Shown: positions 15,010 through 23,034 of the stretch, in pieces
Position numbering within the stretch: the first letter of the stretch is position 1
Layout: every line of letters begins with the position of its first letter
NCBI RefSeq assembly: GCF_900116495.1
Contig: NZ_FPAY01000014.1
Location: forward strand, 8,072 to 72,071
Length of the DNA stretch: 64,000 bases
Reading direction: 5' to 3'
Source: Arthrobacter sp. ov118
GTDB taxonomy: Bacteria > Actinomycetota > Actinomycetes > Actinomycetales > Micrococcaceae
Notes under the pieces: model-generated
What the model was told of the DNA's origin: nothing
Database searches by the model: none
Seen by the model: only the letters and a program-made list of their open reading frames with translations
Program-made: the position numbers and the translations under genes

Positions 15010-16362
15010 ATGAGCGCCCTGCCTCCTTCTCCCACACCCCCTCGCCTCACCGTTTTTGGCCGCGGCAGTTACGCCGAGGCACTCCGGATCGGTGAAATCC
15101 TCCGCAAGGAAACGGTGGGCGGCGCGCTGCTGGTCGCCGCGGCGGTGGCGGCCCTGATCTGGGCCAACTCCCCGGCGTCGGCAAGCTACTTCGCGTTGCG
15201 CGATTTCACCATCGGCTACGCGCCCTGGCACCTGGACCTGAGCCTGGGAGCCTGGGCCGCCGACGGCCTGCTGGCCATCTTCTTCTTCCTCGTCGGGCTC
15301 GAACTCAAGCGCGAATTTGTCGCGGGCGACCTGCGCCGGCCGAGCAAATCCGTGGTGCCCGTGGCCGCCGCCGTGGGCGGCGTGGCCGTTCCCGCACTCA
15401 TCTACGCCGCCGTCAACTTCGCGGACGCAGGCACCCTGCGGGGCTGGGCCATCCCCACCGCCACGGACATCGCATTCGCCGTCGCGGTGCTGGCGATCAT
15501 CGGTTCCCACCTGCCCAGCGCGCTGCGCATCTTCCTGCTGACCCTCGCCGTCGTGGATGACCTGCTGGCGATCACCATCATCGCGGTGTTCTACACCAGC
15601 GAGTTCCATCCCGCGCCGCTCCTGCTGGCGCTGCTCCCGCTGGGCCTCTACACAGTCTTGGTGCAGAAATTCCGCCGGTTCTTCGGCACCCACGCGCTGG
15701 CCCCCTGGCTGATCCTGCTGCCTCTCGGCGCCGCGACGTGGGCGCTGGTCCACGCCTCAGGCATCCACGCCACAGTGGCCGGAGTCCTGCTGGGTTTTGC
15801 TGTGCCTGTCCGCCGCTCCCGGGCCAGCGGCGGACCCGAAGCCGGACCGGGCCTCGCGGAGATCTTCGAACACCGGTTCCGCCCGATCTCGGCCGGGATC
15901 GCCGTCCCGGTCTTTGCCTTCTTTTCCGCCGGCGTGGCGGTCGGCGGCTGGCAGGGCCTCGGCGCCGCCCTGACGGACCCCGTGGCGGTGGGCATCGTCC
16001 TGGCCCTGGTGCTCGGAAAGCCGGCCGGAATCCTTGGCACCACCTGGCTCATCACCAAGACCACCCGGGCCCGGCTGGACGGCTCCTTCGCCTGGATCGA
16101 CGTCTGCGGGCTGTCGATCCTGGCCGGCATCGGTTTCACGGTGTCGCTGCTGGTGGCCGAACTGAGTTTCGGCCAGGGCACGGTCCATGACGACCACGCA
16201 AAAGTCGGAATCCTCGCCGCCTCGCTGCTGGCCGCGCTCCTCGCCACCGCGGTGCTCCGGACCCGCAACGCGCGCTACCGCCGGACAGAGGAGGAGGAAA
16301 GGATCGACTCCGACCACGACGGCATCCCGGACGTCTATCAGCAGGGCTCCGCTGCAGGCTAG
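15010..16362 (+). CDS. nhaA: Na+/H+ antiporter NhaA
   Basis: This 450-residue polytopic membrane protein matches NhaA throughout: ADGLLAIFFFLVGLELKREF, IPTATDIAFAVAVLAIIG, LAVVDDLLAITIIAVFYTS with the paired Asp residues that bind the ions, HASGIHATVAGVLLGFAVP and GLSILAGIGFTVSLLVAELS. It exchanges external protons for cytoplasmic Na+ or Li+ and supports pH and salt tolerance. The C-terminal tail is acidic and charged. A TAGACT hexamer about 65 nt upstream (14940-14945) is a possible -10. It is transcribed toward the rhodanese genes but separated from them by 135 bp holding a separate operator-like palindrome. Confidence 0.96.
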   Translation: MSALPPSPTPPRLTVFGRGSYAEALRIGEILRKETVGGALLVAAAVAALIWANSPASASYFALRDFTIGYAPWHLDLSLGAWAADGLLAIFFFLVGLELKREFVAGDLRRPSKSVVPVAAAVGGVAVPALIYAAVNFADAGTLRGWAIPTATDIAFAVAVLAIIGSHLPSALRIFLLTLAVVDDLLAITIIAVFYTSEFHPAPLLLALLPLGLYTVLVQKFRRFFGTHALAPWLILLPLGAATWALVHASGIHATVAGVLLGFAVPVRRSRASGGPEAGPGLAEIFEHRFRPISAGIAVPVFAFFSAGVAVGGWQGLGAALTDPVAVGIVLALVLGKPAGILGTTWLITKTTRARLDGSFAWIDVCGLSILAGIGFTVSLLVAELSFGQGTVHDDHAKVGILAASLLAALLATAVLRTRNARYRRTEEEERIDSDHDGIPDVYQQGSAAG

Positions 16363-16420
16363 GCGCGCCAGGCTCAGGGGGAGGGACGGGGTTGTGGCTG
16401 GGGCCCCGGCCGGAGCAGGC

Positions 16421-16440
16421 TAATACGCCAGCGGGTATTA
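16421..16440. promoter_or_regulatory. CsoR/CstR-like operator palindrome
   Basis: TAATACGCCAGCGGGTATTA has perfect 6-bp outer arms (TAATAC/GTATTA) around a GC-rich 8-bp centre, and TATTAT overlapping its right end could be a -10 hexamer. The A/T, G/C, A/T layout is that of operators of the CsoR/CstR repressor family. The two genes that follow are a rhodanese and a persulfide-dioxygenase-like protein, the usual targets of the persulfide sensor CstR. The repressor gene itself is not in the window. Confidence 0.5.
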
Positions 16441-16497
16441 TTGTGAAGCTGGAATACGCGCGCGGGGCTGCCCGGCGCCCTCGAATAAGGAACAGGC

Positions 16498-16800
16498 ATG
16501 CAGAGTATTTCCGTCAAGGACCTGGCCGCCCTGGGCGACGCCACCGAAATCGTCGATGTCCGCGAGGACGACGAATACGCCGCGGTCCGGGTTCCGGGCG
16601 CCAGGAGCATCCCGCTGTCACGGTTTGTGCAGTCCCTCGACGAGGTTCCGGCCAGCGGCACCGTCTACGTCATGTGCGCCGCGGGGGGCCGCAGCGCCCA
16701 GGCCACCGCCTACCTGGAGGACCAGGGCTACGACGCGGTCAACGTCACGGGCGGAATCATGCAGTGGCAGGATGAGGGACACCCGGTCAACCGGGGCTGA
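16498..16800 (+). CDS. Single-domain rhodanese-like sulfurtransferase
   Basis: This 100-residue protein is one rhodanese domain: EIVDVREDDEYAAVRVPGA, then the active-site loop CAAGGRS starting at Cys60, and VNVTGGIMQWQDEGHPV. The Cys would carry a persulfide and pass sulfane sulfur to an acceptor. It ends 17 bp before the persulfide-dioxygenase-like gene, so the two are probably one unit controlled by the palindrome at 16421-16440. It is close in size and layout to the rhodanese at 40625-40951, which has a more basic loop. Confidence 0.92.
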   Translation: MQSISVKDLAALGDATEIVDVREDDEYAAVRVPGARSIPLSRFVQSLDEVPASGTVYVMCAAGGRSAQATAYLEDQGYDAVNVTGGIMQWQDEGHPVNRG

Positions 16801-16817
16801 TCTTCCGGGGAGGGACC

Positions 16818-18179
16818 ATGGAAGTGATCGTCATCGAGACCCCACAGCTCGGGGACCGCAGCTACCTGGTCCACGACGGCTCGGCGGCGCTGGCGATCGA
16901 CCCGCAACGGGACACGGACCGCATTGAGGCCGCCGCCCGCGAGGCCGGGGTCACCATCACGCACGTGGCAGAGACCCATTTGCACAACGACTACATCACC
17001 GGCGGCCTGGTCCTGGCCCGCGCCCACGGCGCCAGCTACCTCGTCAACGCCGCCGACGCCGTCGGGTTCGAACGGACGCCCGTCGCCGACGGGCAGACCC
17101 TCCGGGTGGGCTCGCTGAGCGTCAAAGCCGTGGCCACTCCGGGCCACACGCACAACCATCTGTCGTTCATCGTTGACGACGGCGGGAAGCGGGCGGTCTT
17201 CTCCGGCGGCAGCCTGCTGTACGGCTCGGTCGGCCGCACCGATCTTGTTGCCGACGCGGACACCGTCGGCCTGACCCGCGAGCAATACGCCTCGGTCCGG
17301 CGCCTGGCCGCCGAGGCCGGGAACGACGCCGCGTTGTACCCGACCCACGGCTTCGGCTCGTTTTGCTCCTCCGGACCCGCCACAGGCGCCCGGTCCTCCA
17401 CCATCGGAGAGCAGCTGGCCGCCAACCATGCCCTGACGGACCCGGACGAGGACCACTTCGTCCGCCAGCTCATCGCCAACCTCACCGACCACCCCTCCTA
17501 TTACGCCCACATGAGCCCGGCCAACGTTCGGGGGCCGGGTCCCGCGGATCTGGCCGTGCCCGAGGAACTCGGCGCCGCCGAACTCACGCGTCGGCTGCAC
17601 GACGGCGAATGGGTAGTGGACCTGCGGCGGCGCGTGGCCTTCGCCAGCAGCCACCTCAGGGGCAGCGTCAGCTTCGAGTACGGGACAGGCTCCAGCTTCA
17701 CCACCTATCTGGGCTGGGTACTGCCGTGGGGTGAACCGCTGACCCTCGTGGGGTCGCAGGAGGACGTCGAGAACGCCATCCGCGACCTCTCCCGGATCGG
17801 CATCGACTCCCCGGATGTCGCGCTCGGTTCCGAGCCGCACGCGCTGGCGCCGCAGGCTGCCCTCGCCTCGTATCCCCGCGTGGGCTGGGACGGTGTGCTG
17901 GCCGGCCGGGCCGCGGGGGACGCCGTCCTGGACGTGCGCCGGGCCGACGAATTCGCCGCGGCCCGGATAGTGGGCGCCGTCAACGTGCCGCTCCATGAAC
18001 TGTTGCTGCGCCTCGAAGAGGTTCCGGCCGGGCGGCTCTGGGTGCACTGCAGTTCCGGCTACCGTGCCGGGGTTGCCGCCAGCCTCCTCCAACGGGCAGG
18101 CCGGGACGTTGTCCACGTCGACGCCAGGTTTGCCGACGCAGAGGCGGCCGGAATCGAGCTGGACACCACAGCCGCCTAA
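16818..18179 (+). CDS. MBL-fold persulfide-dioxygenase-like protein with two rhodanese domains
   Basis: Of 453 residues, about 1-250 form a metallo-beta-lactamase fold (ETHLHNDYITGG at 52-63, TPGHTHNHL at 108-115, GGSLLYGSVGRTDL at 130-143). About 260-345 form a rhodanese domain without an active-site Cys, and about 360-450 a rhodanese with the loop HCSSGYRAG. The family oxidises glutathione or low-molecular-weight persulfides and links this to sulfur transfer. Two metal-site positions depart from the ETHE1 pattern: Tyr59 replaces the His of HxHxDH, and Gly stands where GD normally supplies an iron-ligand Asp. It may therefore be a divergent subfamily rather than a standard dioxygenase. Partner: the rhodanese just upstream. 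Confidence 0.88.
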   Translation: MEVIVIETPQLGDRSYLVHDGSAALAIDPQRDTDRIEAAAREAGVTITHVAETHLHNDYITGGLVLARAHGASYLVNAADAVGFERTPVADGQTLRVGSLSVKAVATPGHTHNHLSFIVDDGGKRAVFSGGSLLYGSVGRTDLVADADTVGLTREQYASVRRLAAEAGNDAALYPTHGFGSFCSSGPATGARSSTIGEQLAANHALTDPDEDHFVRQLIANLTDHPSYYAHMSPANVRGPGPADLAVPEELGAAELTRRLHDGEWVVDLRRRVAFASSHLRGSVSFEYGTGSSFTTYLGWVLPWGEPLTLVGSQEDVENAIRDLSRIGIDSPDVALGSEPHALAPQAALASYPRVGWDGVLAGRAAGDAVLDVRRADEFAAARIVGAVNVPLHELLLRLEEVPAGRLWVHCSSGYRAGVAASLLQRAGRDVVHVDARFADAEAAGIELDTTAA

Positions 18180-18235
18180 GCCCCGGAGGCCCGCAACGCA
18201 GGGCACCGGACCGGATTCTCTGGCAGAGTATGAGG

Positions 18236-19207
18236 ATGCTCACAGTTATTGGCGAGGGGCTGGTTGATGTCGTCCAGCGGTCCTCTGGCGTCCAGGCCCA
18301 TGTCGGCGGCAGCCCCCTCAACGTGGCGGTAGGGCTGGCCCGGCTCGATCATCCGGTCCAGTTCCTTGGCCGTTACGGCCGGGACGCCTACGGCGAAGCC
18401 CTGGCAGCGCACCTGAAATCGAGCTCCGTGCTGCTCCCGCTGGCGCCCGACGACCTTCCCACCAGTGTGGCCACCGCACTGGTCGACGACGCCGGCGCCG
18501 CCACTTACACGTTCGACCTCGCCTGGCAGCTCCCCGGCGTCGGGGCCCGCCTGCCGTTCCTCCTGCAGGGAACCACGCTGCTGCACACCGGCTCCATCGC
18601 GACGATGCTGGCGCCCGGTGCCGCCGAGGTGCTTGCCGCCGTCGAGCGCGCGCACCCGTCCGCCACCATCAGCTTTGACCCCAACTGCCGCCCCAGCATC
18701 ATCCCGGACGTGGACTACGCCCGCGGGCAGGCCGAAAAGTTTGTGGCGCTCGCCGACGTGGTCAAGGCCTCCGATGAGGACCTGGAATGGCTCTACCCGG
18801 GCGCGGATCCCCTGGACTCCGCCCGCCGGTGGCTGGCGCTGGGCGGCTCCGAAGGACCGGCGATGGTCGTGGTGACCCGTGGCGGCGAGGGCCCTTGGGG
18901 CATCAACGCCGCCGGTGTTGCCCAGTTCGCCGCTCCGCGGGTGTTGGTCGCGGACACGGTGGGGGCCGGGGATTCGTTTATGGCCGCGCTGCTGTCCGCA
19001 GTGGTGGACCTCGGCCTGGACGGGGCACAGAACCGTCAGGCCCTGCGCGAACTTCCCGCCGACAGCCTGCGCGATCTTTTAGCCCACGCCTCGCGCGCCG
19101 CCGCCGTCACTGTGTCCCGCGCCGGGGCCAATCCGCCCACGCGCGCCGAGCTCGCCCAGATGGAATTGGGGGAAGCAGCCCCCGCCACAACGGAAGGACA
19201 GCCATGA
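18236..19207 (+). CDS. PfkB family carbohydrate kinase
   Basis: About 323 residues. The PfkB/ribokinase fold is shown by MLTVIGEGLVDVV, HVGGSPLNVAVGLARLD (substrate and lid strands) and ADTVGAGDSFMAALLS near residue 240, where the Asp is the catalytic base in the GAGD anion hole. It phosphorylates a sugar or related alcohol with ATP; fructose is a common substrate of close relatives, but the specificity cannot be read. Starts at 18230 and 18236 are both ATG. The second is preferred because CAGAGT (18224-18229) lies 6 nt before it, as at other apparent leaderless starts here. Its stop overlaps the next gene by 4 bp. Confidence 0.9.
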   Translation: MLTVIGEGLVDVVQRSSGVQAHVGGSPLNVAVGLARLDHPVQFLGRYGRDAYGEALAAHLKSSSVLLPLAPDDLPTSVATALVDDAGAATYTFDLAWQLPGVGARLPFLLQGTTLLHTGSIATMLAPGAAEVLAAVERAHPSATISFDPNCRPSIIPDVDYARGQAEKFVALADVVKASDEDLEWLYPGADPLDSARRWLALGGSEGPAMVVVTRGGEGPWGINAAGVAQFAAPRVLVADTVGAGDSFMAALLSAVVDLGLDGAQNRQALRELPADSLRDLLAHASRAAAVTVSRAGANPPTRAELAQMELGEAAPATTEGQP

Positions 19208-19716
19208 CACACCACGATGTACCCGCATTCCACGTCAGCAGCGAATCCTTTGCCGAGGGCCAGGCCGTCCCGCCGGCCCAGCGCAGCGGCAGAATGCGTG
19301 CCGGCGGCCAGGACGAGTCCCCGCAGCTGAGCTGGAGCGGCGCACCGGCGGAAACCCGGGGCTACGCCGTCACTATGTTCGACCCCGACGCCCCTGGCCG
19401 CGGCGGTTTCTGGCACTGGGCGGTGCTGGACATTCCCGCCGATGTTACGTCGCTGCCCGCCGGAGCGGGAGCCGAAGGCGGCAAGCTTCTTCCGGCCGGT
19501 GCACTGCAGCTGAAGAACGACGGCGGATTCCACGGCTACGTTGGTGCGGCCCCGCCTCCCGGCCACGGCCCGCACCGCTACGTCGTCACGGTCCATGCCC
19601 TGGACGTGGCGGCCTCGGGTCTGGACGAGCGCACGTCCCCGGCAAGCCTCGAGTCGAAACTCTCGCGCCACACCCTGGGCCGCGCCACGCTCACCGGGAT
19701 CTACGAACGCCACTGA
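19204..19716 (+). CDS. YbhB/YbcL family phosphatidylethanolamine-binding-like protein
   Basis: This 170-residue protein of the PEBP/Raf-kinase-inhibitor-like family shows ESPQLSWSGAPAETRGYAVTM, FDPDAPGRGGFWHWAVLDIP and PPPGHGPHRYVVTVHALDV, the three anion-pocket segments. Biochemical function in bacteria is poorly known. It is coupled to the PfkB kinase by an ATGA overlap. No signal peptide is present, so it is cytoplasmic. Confidence 0.92.
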   Translation: MTHHDVPAFHVSSESFAEGQAVPPAQRSGRMRAGGQDESPQLSWSGAPAETRGYAVTMFDPDAPGRGGFWHWAVLDIPADVTSLPAGAGAEGGKLLPAGALQLKNDGGFHGYVGAAPPPGHGPHRYVVTVHALDVAASGLDERTSPASLESKLSRHTLGRATLTGIYERH

Positions 19717-19878
19717 CCCCGCCACCCCCGTGGCTGCCCGCCCAGTCCACCGGAATCGCCGGAAGCCTGCGCAGACGCCGGAATGTTACGGCGAGCTCGA
19801 CGCGTTCCGGCGAATTCGAGGGTCCGCGGGTTGCCCACGCCCGCGACCCCCGCGGCTGCCCGCCGCCACAGGCCCACG

Positions 19879-19884
19879 TAGACT
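19879..19884 (+). promoter_or_regulatory. Candidate -10 element TAGACT for a leaderless transcript
   Basis: TAGACT ends 6 nt before the ATG at 19891, so transcription would begin at or next to the start codon. No Shine-Dalgarno-like sequence stands in front of the ATG, and no clear -35 is visible. Confidence 0.45.
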
Positions 19885-19890
19885 GGCAGT

Positions 19891-20709
19891 ATGCGTCTGG
19901 TTGCAAGCGATATTGACGGAACGATCCTCAGCCATGAGGGCAAGATCAGTGATCGGACCGTCCGGGCATTCCACGCCTGCCGTGACGCCGGGGTGGAAGT
20001 GGTCTTCGTGACGGGCCGCCCGCCGCGCTGGCTCCACCCGCTGCAGGACCAGCTCGGGCACACAGGCACCGTCATCTGCTCGAACGGCGCCGTGGTCTGG
20101 GACCTTGAGGCTGACCGCATGCTCTCCGCACGGGCGCTCGGGCTGGACGCCATGTTCGAGGTACGCCGCATCATCCGGCGGTTGCGCCCCTCCGCCCTGT
20201 TTGCCGCCGAAACCCTGACGGGCTTCCATCTGGAGCCGGGTTTCCTCGAGAACGGCTCGAGCCGGCTTCTCGAGGAGTTCAAGCCTGCCCCGCTGCGCAG
20301 CACCCTTACGGCCACAGACTCCGTCGTGAAGTTCCTGGCCATAGTCCGCGAGGGCACGGCAGACGAGTTCCTTGCCGAGGTGACTCCGGCCGTCGCCCAT
20401 CTGGCCGCCGCGACCCACTCGGCACCGAACATGGCCCTGCTGGAGCTGTCCCTTCCCGGCGTCAACAAGGCCGTCACCCTCGCCGAATACGCGGCGTCCC
20501 TCGGCATCGGCGCCGCGGACGTGGTGGCCTTCGGCGACATGCCCAACGACATCGAGATGCTTCGCTGGGCCGGCGAGGGTTACGCGATGGCCAGCGGCCA
20601 CCCGGAGGCCATCCGCGCCGCCGACCAGCAGGCGCCGCACTTCGACGACGACGGCGTTGCTCAGATCCTTGAGTTCAAGCTCGTCGAACTCGGCCTCCGG
20701 ACAGGCTAG
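19891..20709 (+). CDS. HAD superfamily hydrolase, Cof-like
   Basis: This 272-residue protein has HAD motif I in MRLVASDIDGTIL (nucleophile Asp7 and Asp9), motif II in VVFVTGRP and motif IV in VVAFGDMPNDIEMLRWAGEG, with a large C2-type cap between them. Cof-type HADs dephosphorylate sugar phosphates, nucleotides or cofactor phosphates; the substrate is not predictable. The ATG has no ribosome site but a -10-like hexamer exactly 6 nt upstream, so the mRNA is probably leaderless. A second Cof-type HAD lies at 44895-45806. Confidence 0.92.
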   Translation: MRLVASDIDGTILSHEGKISDRTVRAFHACRDAGVEVVFVTGRPPRWLHPLQDQLGHTGTVICSNGAVVWDLEADRMLSARALGLDAMFEVRRIIRRLRPSALFAAETLTGFHLEPGFLENGSSRLLEEFKPAPLRSTLTATDSVVKFLAIVREGTADEFLAEVTPAVAHLAAATHSAPNMALLELSLPGVNKAVTLAEYAASLGIGAADVVAFGDMPNDIEMLRWAGEGYAMASGHPEAIRAADQQAPHFDDDGVAQILEFKLVELGLRTG

Positions 20710-20815
20710 GCCCTTGGCCGGTCACCTGATTCCCAGCGGACGGTCAACTGATGTTCACCTTGGCCTTCTAGGCTGGAGGCTCGTGACAGATTGTTGAACC
20801 GATAGTGGGGAAATC

Positions 20816-21061
20816 ATGGCCAAGCAGCGCATCAACACGGATGACCAACCTTTGAACCCGGTGGAGCCGGACGGGCATTGGAGGCAGCTGCGCCAAGGTG
20901 ACCGCGTCAGCGTCCGGCTCGCGCCGGGCTTCGAGACGGGCGGCCTGGTGGATGCCGTTACGGCGGACCACAGCGTTGTTTGGGTGGACCTCGACGGCGG
21001 GCGCGGCCGCACGCTCTTGCACTGCGGCGACGGCGTCGAAATCCGCCCGCACGATTCCTGA
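20816..21061 (+). CDS. Small conserved-looking hypothetical protein
   Basis: This 81-residue protein begins MAKQRINTDDQPLNPVEP and continues as a compact beta-rich sequence (GDRVSVRLAPGFETGGLVDA, SVVWVDLDGGRGRTLLHCGD) that reads like a small SH3/KOW-type barrel. I do not recognise a named family. The upstream GTGGGGAAATC supplies a ribosome site, and codon use matches the neighbouring genes. It is probably monocistronic, 35 bp before the GDPD gene. Confidence 0.72.
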   Translation: MAKQRINTDDQPLNPVEPDGHWRQLRQGDRVSVRLAPGFETGGLVDAVTADHSVVWVDLDGGRGRTLLHCGDGVEIRPHDS

Positions 21062-21084
21062 CTTCCCCTCGCGCAAAGTCCGGG

Positions 21085-21090
21085 TACGCT
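21085..21090 (+). promoter_or_regulatory. Candidate -10 element TACGCT for a leaderless transcript
   Basis: TACGCT ends 6 nt before the GTG at 21097. This supports that GTG as the start and a transcript with essentially no leader. Confidence 0.42.
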
Positions 21091-21096
21091 TCAGGG

Positions 21097-21990
21097 GTGA
21101 CGAGCCCGCACCCTTACTTTGACCCTCCCGGCAACCGTGACGGCAACTATGACGGCGGCAACCGCGACGGCGGCAACCGCGACGGGGACCAAGAGGGCGC
21201 CGGTGCCCGGGCCTCGGACGGTACAGGGATGATGCCCTTGGCGATCGCCCACCGGGGCTTCTCCCTGGACGGGCTGGAAAACTCGATGGCCGCGTTCCGG
21301 GCCGCCGTCGACCTCGGATTCCGGCACCTGGAGACGGACGTGCACACCACGGCCGACGGCGTGCTGCTGCTGTTCCACGACAAGACCCTGGACCGCATCA
21401 CGGCGGAGCGGGGCCGGATCGCGGATCTTCCGGCGGCGACCGTGGCAAGGGCGAGGATCGGCGGAACCGAACCGATCCCGCAATTAGCTGAACTCGTCCA
21501 GGCCTACCCCGACGTCCGGCTCAACATCGACGTCAAGGATTGGAATTCCGTTGCCTCGCTGGCCTCGGCGATCGAACGCTACGCGCTGCACGACCGGGTG
21601 CTTGTTGCCAGTTTCTCGGACCGGCGGCGTCGGGCCGTGCTGCGGCAGCTGAGCCGCCCAGCCGCAGGCTCCGCCGGCACCGTGTCCACGGCGCTGTTCG
21701 TTCTGCTCGGGCCTGTACTGCCAGTTCCGCTGATGTCCTTCGTGGTCCGGCGCGCCCTAAATGGCGTCCAGGCCCTCCAGGTCCCGGTCCGCTACGGCCG
21801 CGTTCGCGTCGTGACGCCCGGCTTCGTCCGCCGCGCGCACCGGCACGGCCTCCAGGTGCACGTGTGGACCATCAACGAGCCCGCCGAGATGCACCGGCTG
21901 CTGGACCTCGGCGTCGACGGGATCATCACCGACCGCGCGGACCTGCTCAAGGCAGTGCTTCTGGAGCGCGGGAGGTGGTACGGCGGCTGA
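21097..21990 (+). CDS. Glycerophosphodiester phosphodiesterase
   Basis: About 297 residues. The GDPD TIM-barrel motifs are IAHRGFSLDGLENSMAAFRA (catalytic His-Arg and Glu), HLETDVHTTADGVLLLFHD (Glu, Asp and the second His) and, at the end, VHVWTINEPAEMHRLLDLGV with DGIITDRAD. It hydrolyses glycerophosphodiesters to glycerol-3-phosphate and an alcohol. The N-terminal 45 residues are a low-complexity Asn/Arg/Asp/Gly run made of DNA repeats (NRDG units, about 21130-21195) and are not part of the fold. No signal peptide is present. The start is GTG at 21097; an ATG at about 21229, just before the fold, is the alternative. Confidence 0.88.
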   Translation: MTSPHPYFDPPGNRDGNYDGGNRDGGNRDGDQEGAGARASDGTGMMPLAIAHRGFSLDGLENSMAAFRAAVDLGFRHLETDVHTTADGVLLLFHDKTLDRITAERGRIADLPAATVARARIGGTEPIPQLAELVQAYPDVRLNIDVKDWNSVASLASAIERYALHDRVLVASFSDRRRRAVLRQLSRPAAGSAGTVSTALFVLLGPVLPVPLMSFVVRRALNGVQALQVPVRYGRVRVVTPGFVRRAHRHGLQVHVWTINEPAEMHRLLDLGVDGIITDRADLLKAVLLERGRWYGG

Positions 21991-22062
21991 CGCGGGCCGC
22001 CCGCAAGGGCTGCCCGCCGCCAGGGAAACCCACCAAGGTGCGCCGGAGTGCAGGTGGACAGC

Positions 22063-23034
22063 TTAGGCCGACAGCTCCATCATGAGCGGCGGCAGTTCCT
22101 CGGTGAGCTCCCGGGCCAGATAGCCCAGGCCGCCCAGCCTGCTGGCCAGCCGGTCGCCGGCTGCCGCATGCAGGTGCGTTCCCCAACAAGCGGCCTGCGA
22201 ATCGGTGGTTCCCCGGGCGCGGAGGCCCGCGATGGCTCCGGCGAGCACGTCCCCGCTGCCGGAGGTGCCGAGTCCGCTGTGACCGGTCGTGATTTCCCAG
22301 AGGCCGGCCTCGCCGGCCGCCTTCCCCCTGCTGCGGCCGGGCCGGGCAATGACGCCCTGGCAGCTGACCACGGCCTGGTACTTCTCCGCCAACTCCGGCA
22401 CCTGCCGGTGGAGATCGTCCACGTCCTGCCCGAGCAGGATGGCGGCCTCGGTGATGTTCGGGGTGAGGATCAGCCGGCCCGCCCAGGCGGCAAGTTCGTC
22501 CTGCAGCTCCGGCAGGCTTCCGAGGGCAAAGGCGTCCAGCACAAAGCAGGGCTGCCTGGAGTCGGAGTCGGGGTCGGAACCGGCACCGGAGCCTGCACCC
22601 TGCGCGCTGCCGGGATGGCCGGGGCTGGCTTTGAGGAGTTCCCGCAGCAGCGCGGTCGCCTGGTCTTTGTCATCCAGGCCCGGCCCCACCAGGACGGCGT
22701 CGGCGGCTTCCAGCTCGGCAGCAAGGCCCGCGGCGGCAGAACCCACGACAGTTCCCGCTGCCGTCTCGGGCAGTCCCAGAACACCCGCTTCCGGCAGTCC
22801 CACGGCGAGCTGTACCGCCACGGACTCCGCCACAGCCAGGGTGAGCCGTCCGGCACCGGCGCGGAGGGCAGCGACGCCGGCCAGCAGCGCTGCTCCGGGT
22901 GTCTTCCGGGCGCCGCCGATTACCAGCACTGAGCCACGGTCGTCCTTTCCGGAACCTCCGCCCGGAAGGGCCCACTCTCGCAGCAGGGTCGGGGTGACGG
23001 CCTCGGCCTGGGCGGACTTAGCGGGGGTGGACAT
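22063..23034 (-). CDS. nnrD: ADP-dependent NAD(P)H-hydrate dehydratase
   Basis: This 323-residue protein is the C-terminal (YjeF_C) half of the NAD(P)HX repair system as a stand-alone enzyme. Visible are VLVIGGARKTPGAALLAGVA with ALRAGAGRLTLAV, LVGPGLDD, RLILTPNITEAAILLGQ and the nucleotide-binding HSGLGTSGSGDVLAGAIAGL. It dehydrates hydrated NADH and NADPH using ADP. A Gly/Ser/Asp-rich insertion of about 20 residues lies near the middle. The ATG at 23034 follows AGGAG and overlaps the histidine phosphatase stop by 17 bp. The epimerase partner (NnrE) is not in this window. Confidence 0.92.
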   Translation of the reverse strand: MSTPAKSAQAEAVTPTLLREWALPGGGSGKDDRGSVLVIGGARKTPGAALLAGVAALRAGAGRLTLAVAESVAVQLAVGLPEAGVLGLPETAAGTVVGSAAAGLAAELEAADAVLVGPGLDDKDQATALLRELLKASPGHPGSAQGAGSGAGSDPDSDSRQPCFVLDAFALGSLPELQDELAAWAGRLILTPNITEAAILLGQDVDDLHRQVPELAEKYQAVVSCQGVIARPGRSRGKAAGEAGLWEITTGHSGLGTSGSGDVLAGAIAGLRARGTTDSQAACWGTHLHAAAGDRLASRLGGLGYLARELTEELPPLMMELSA

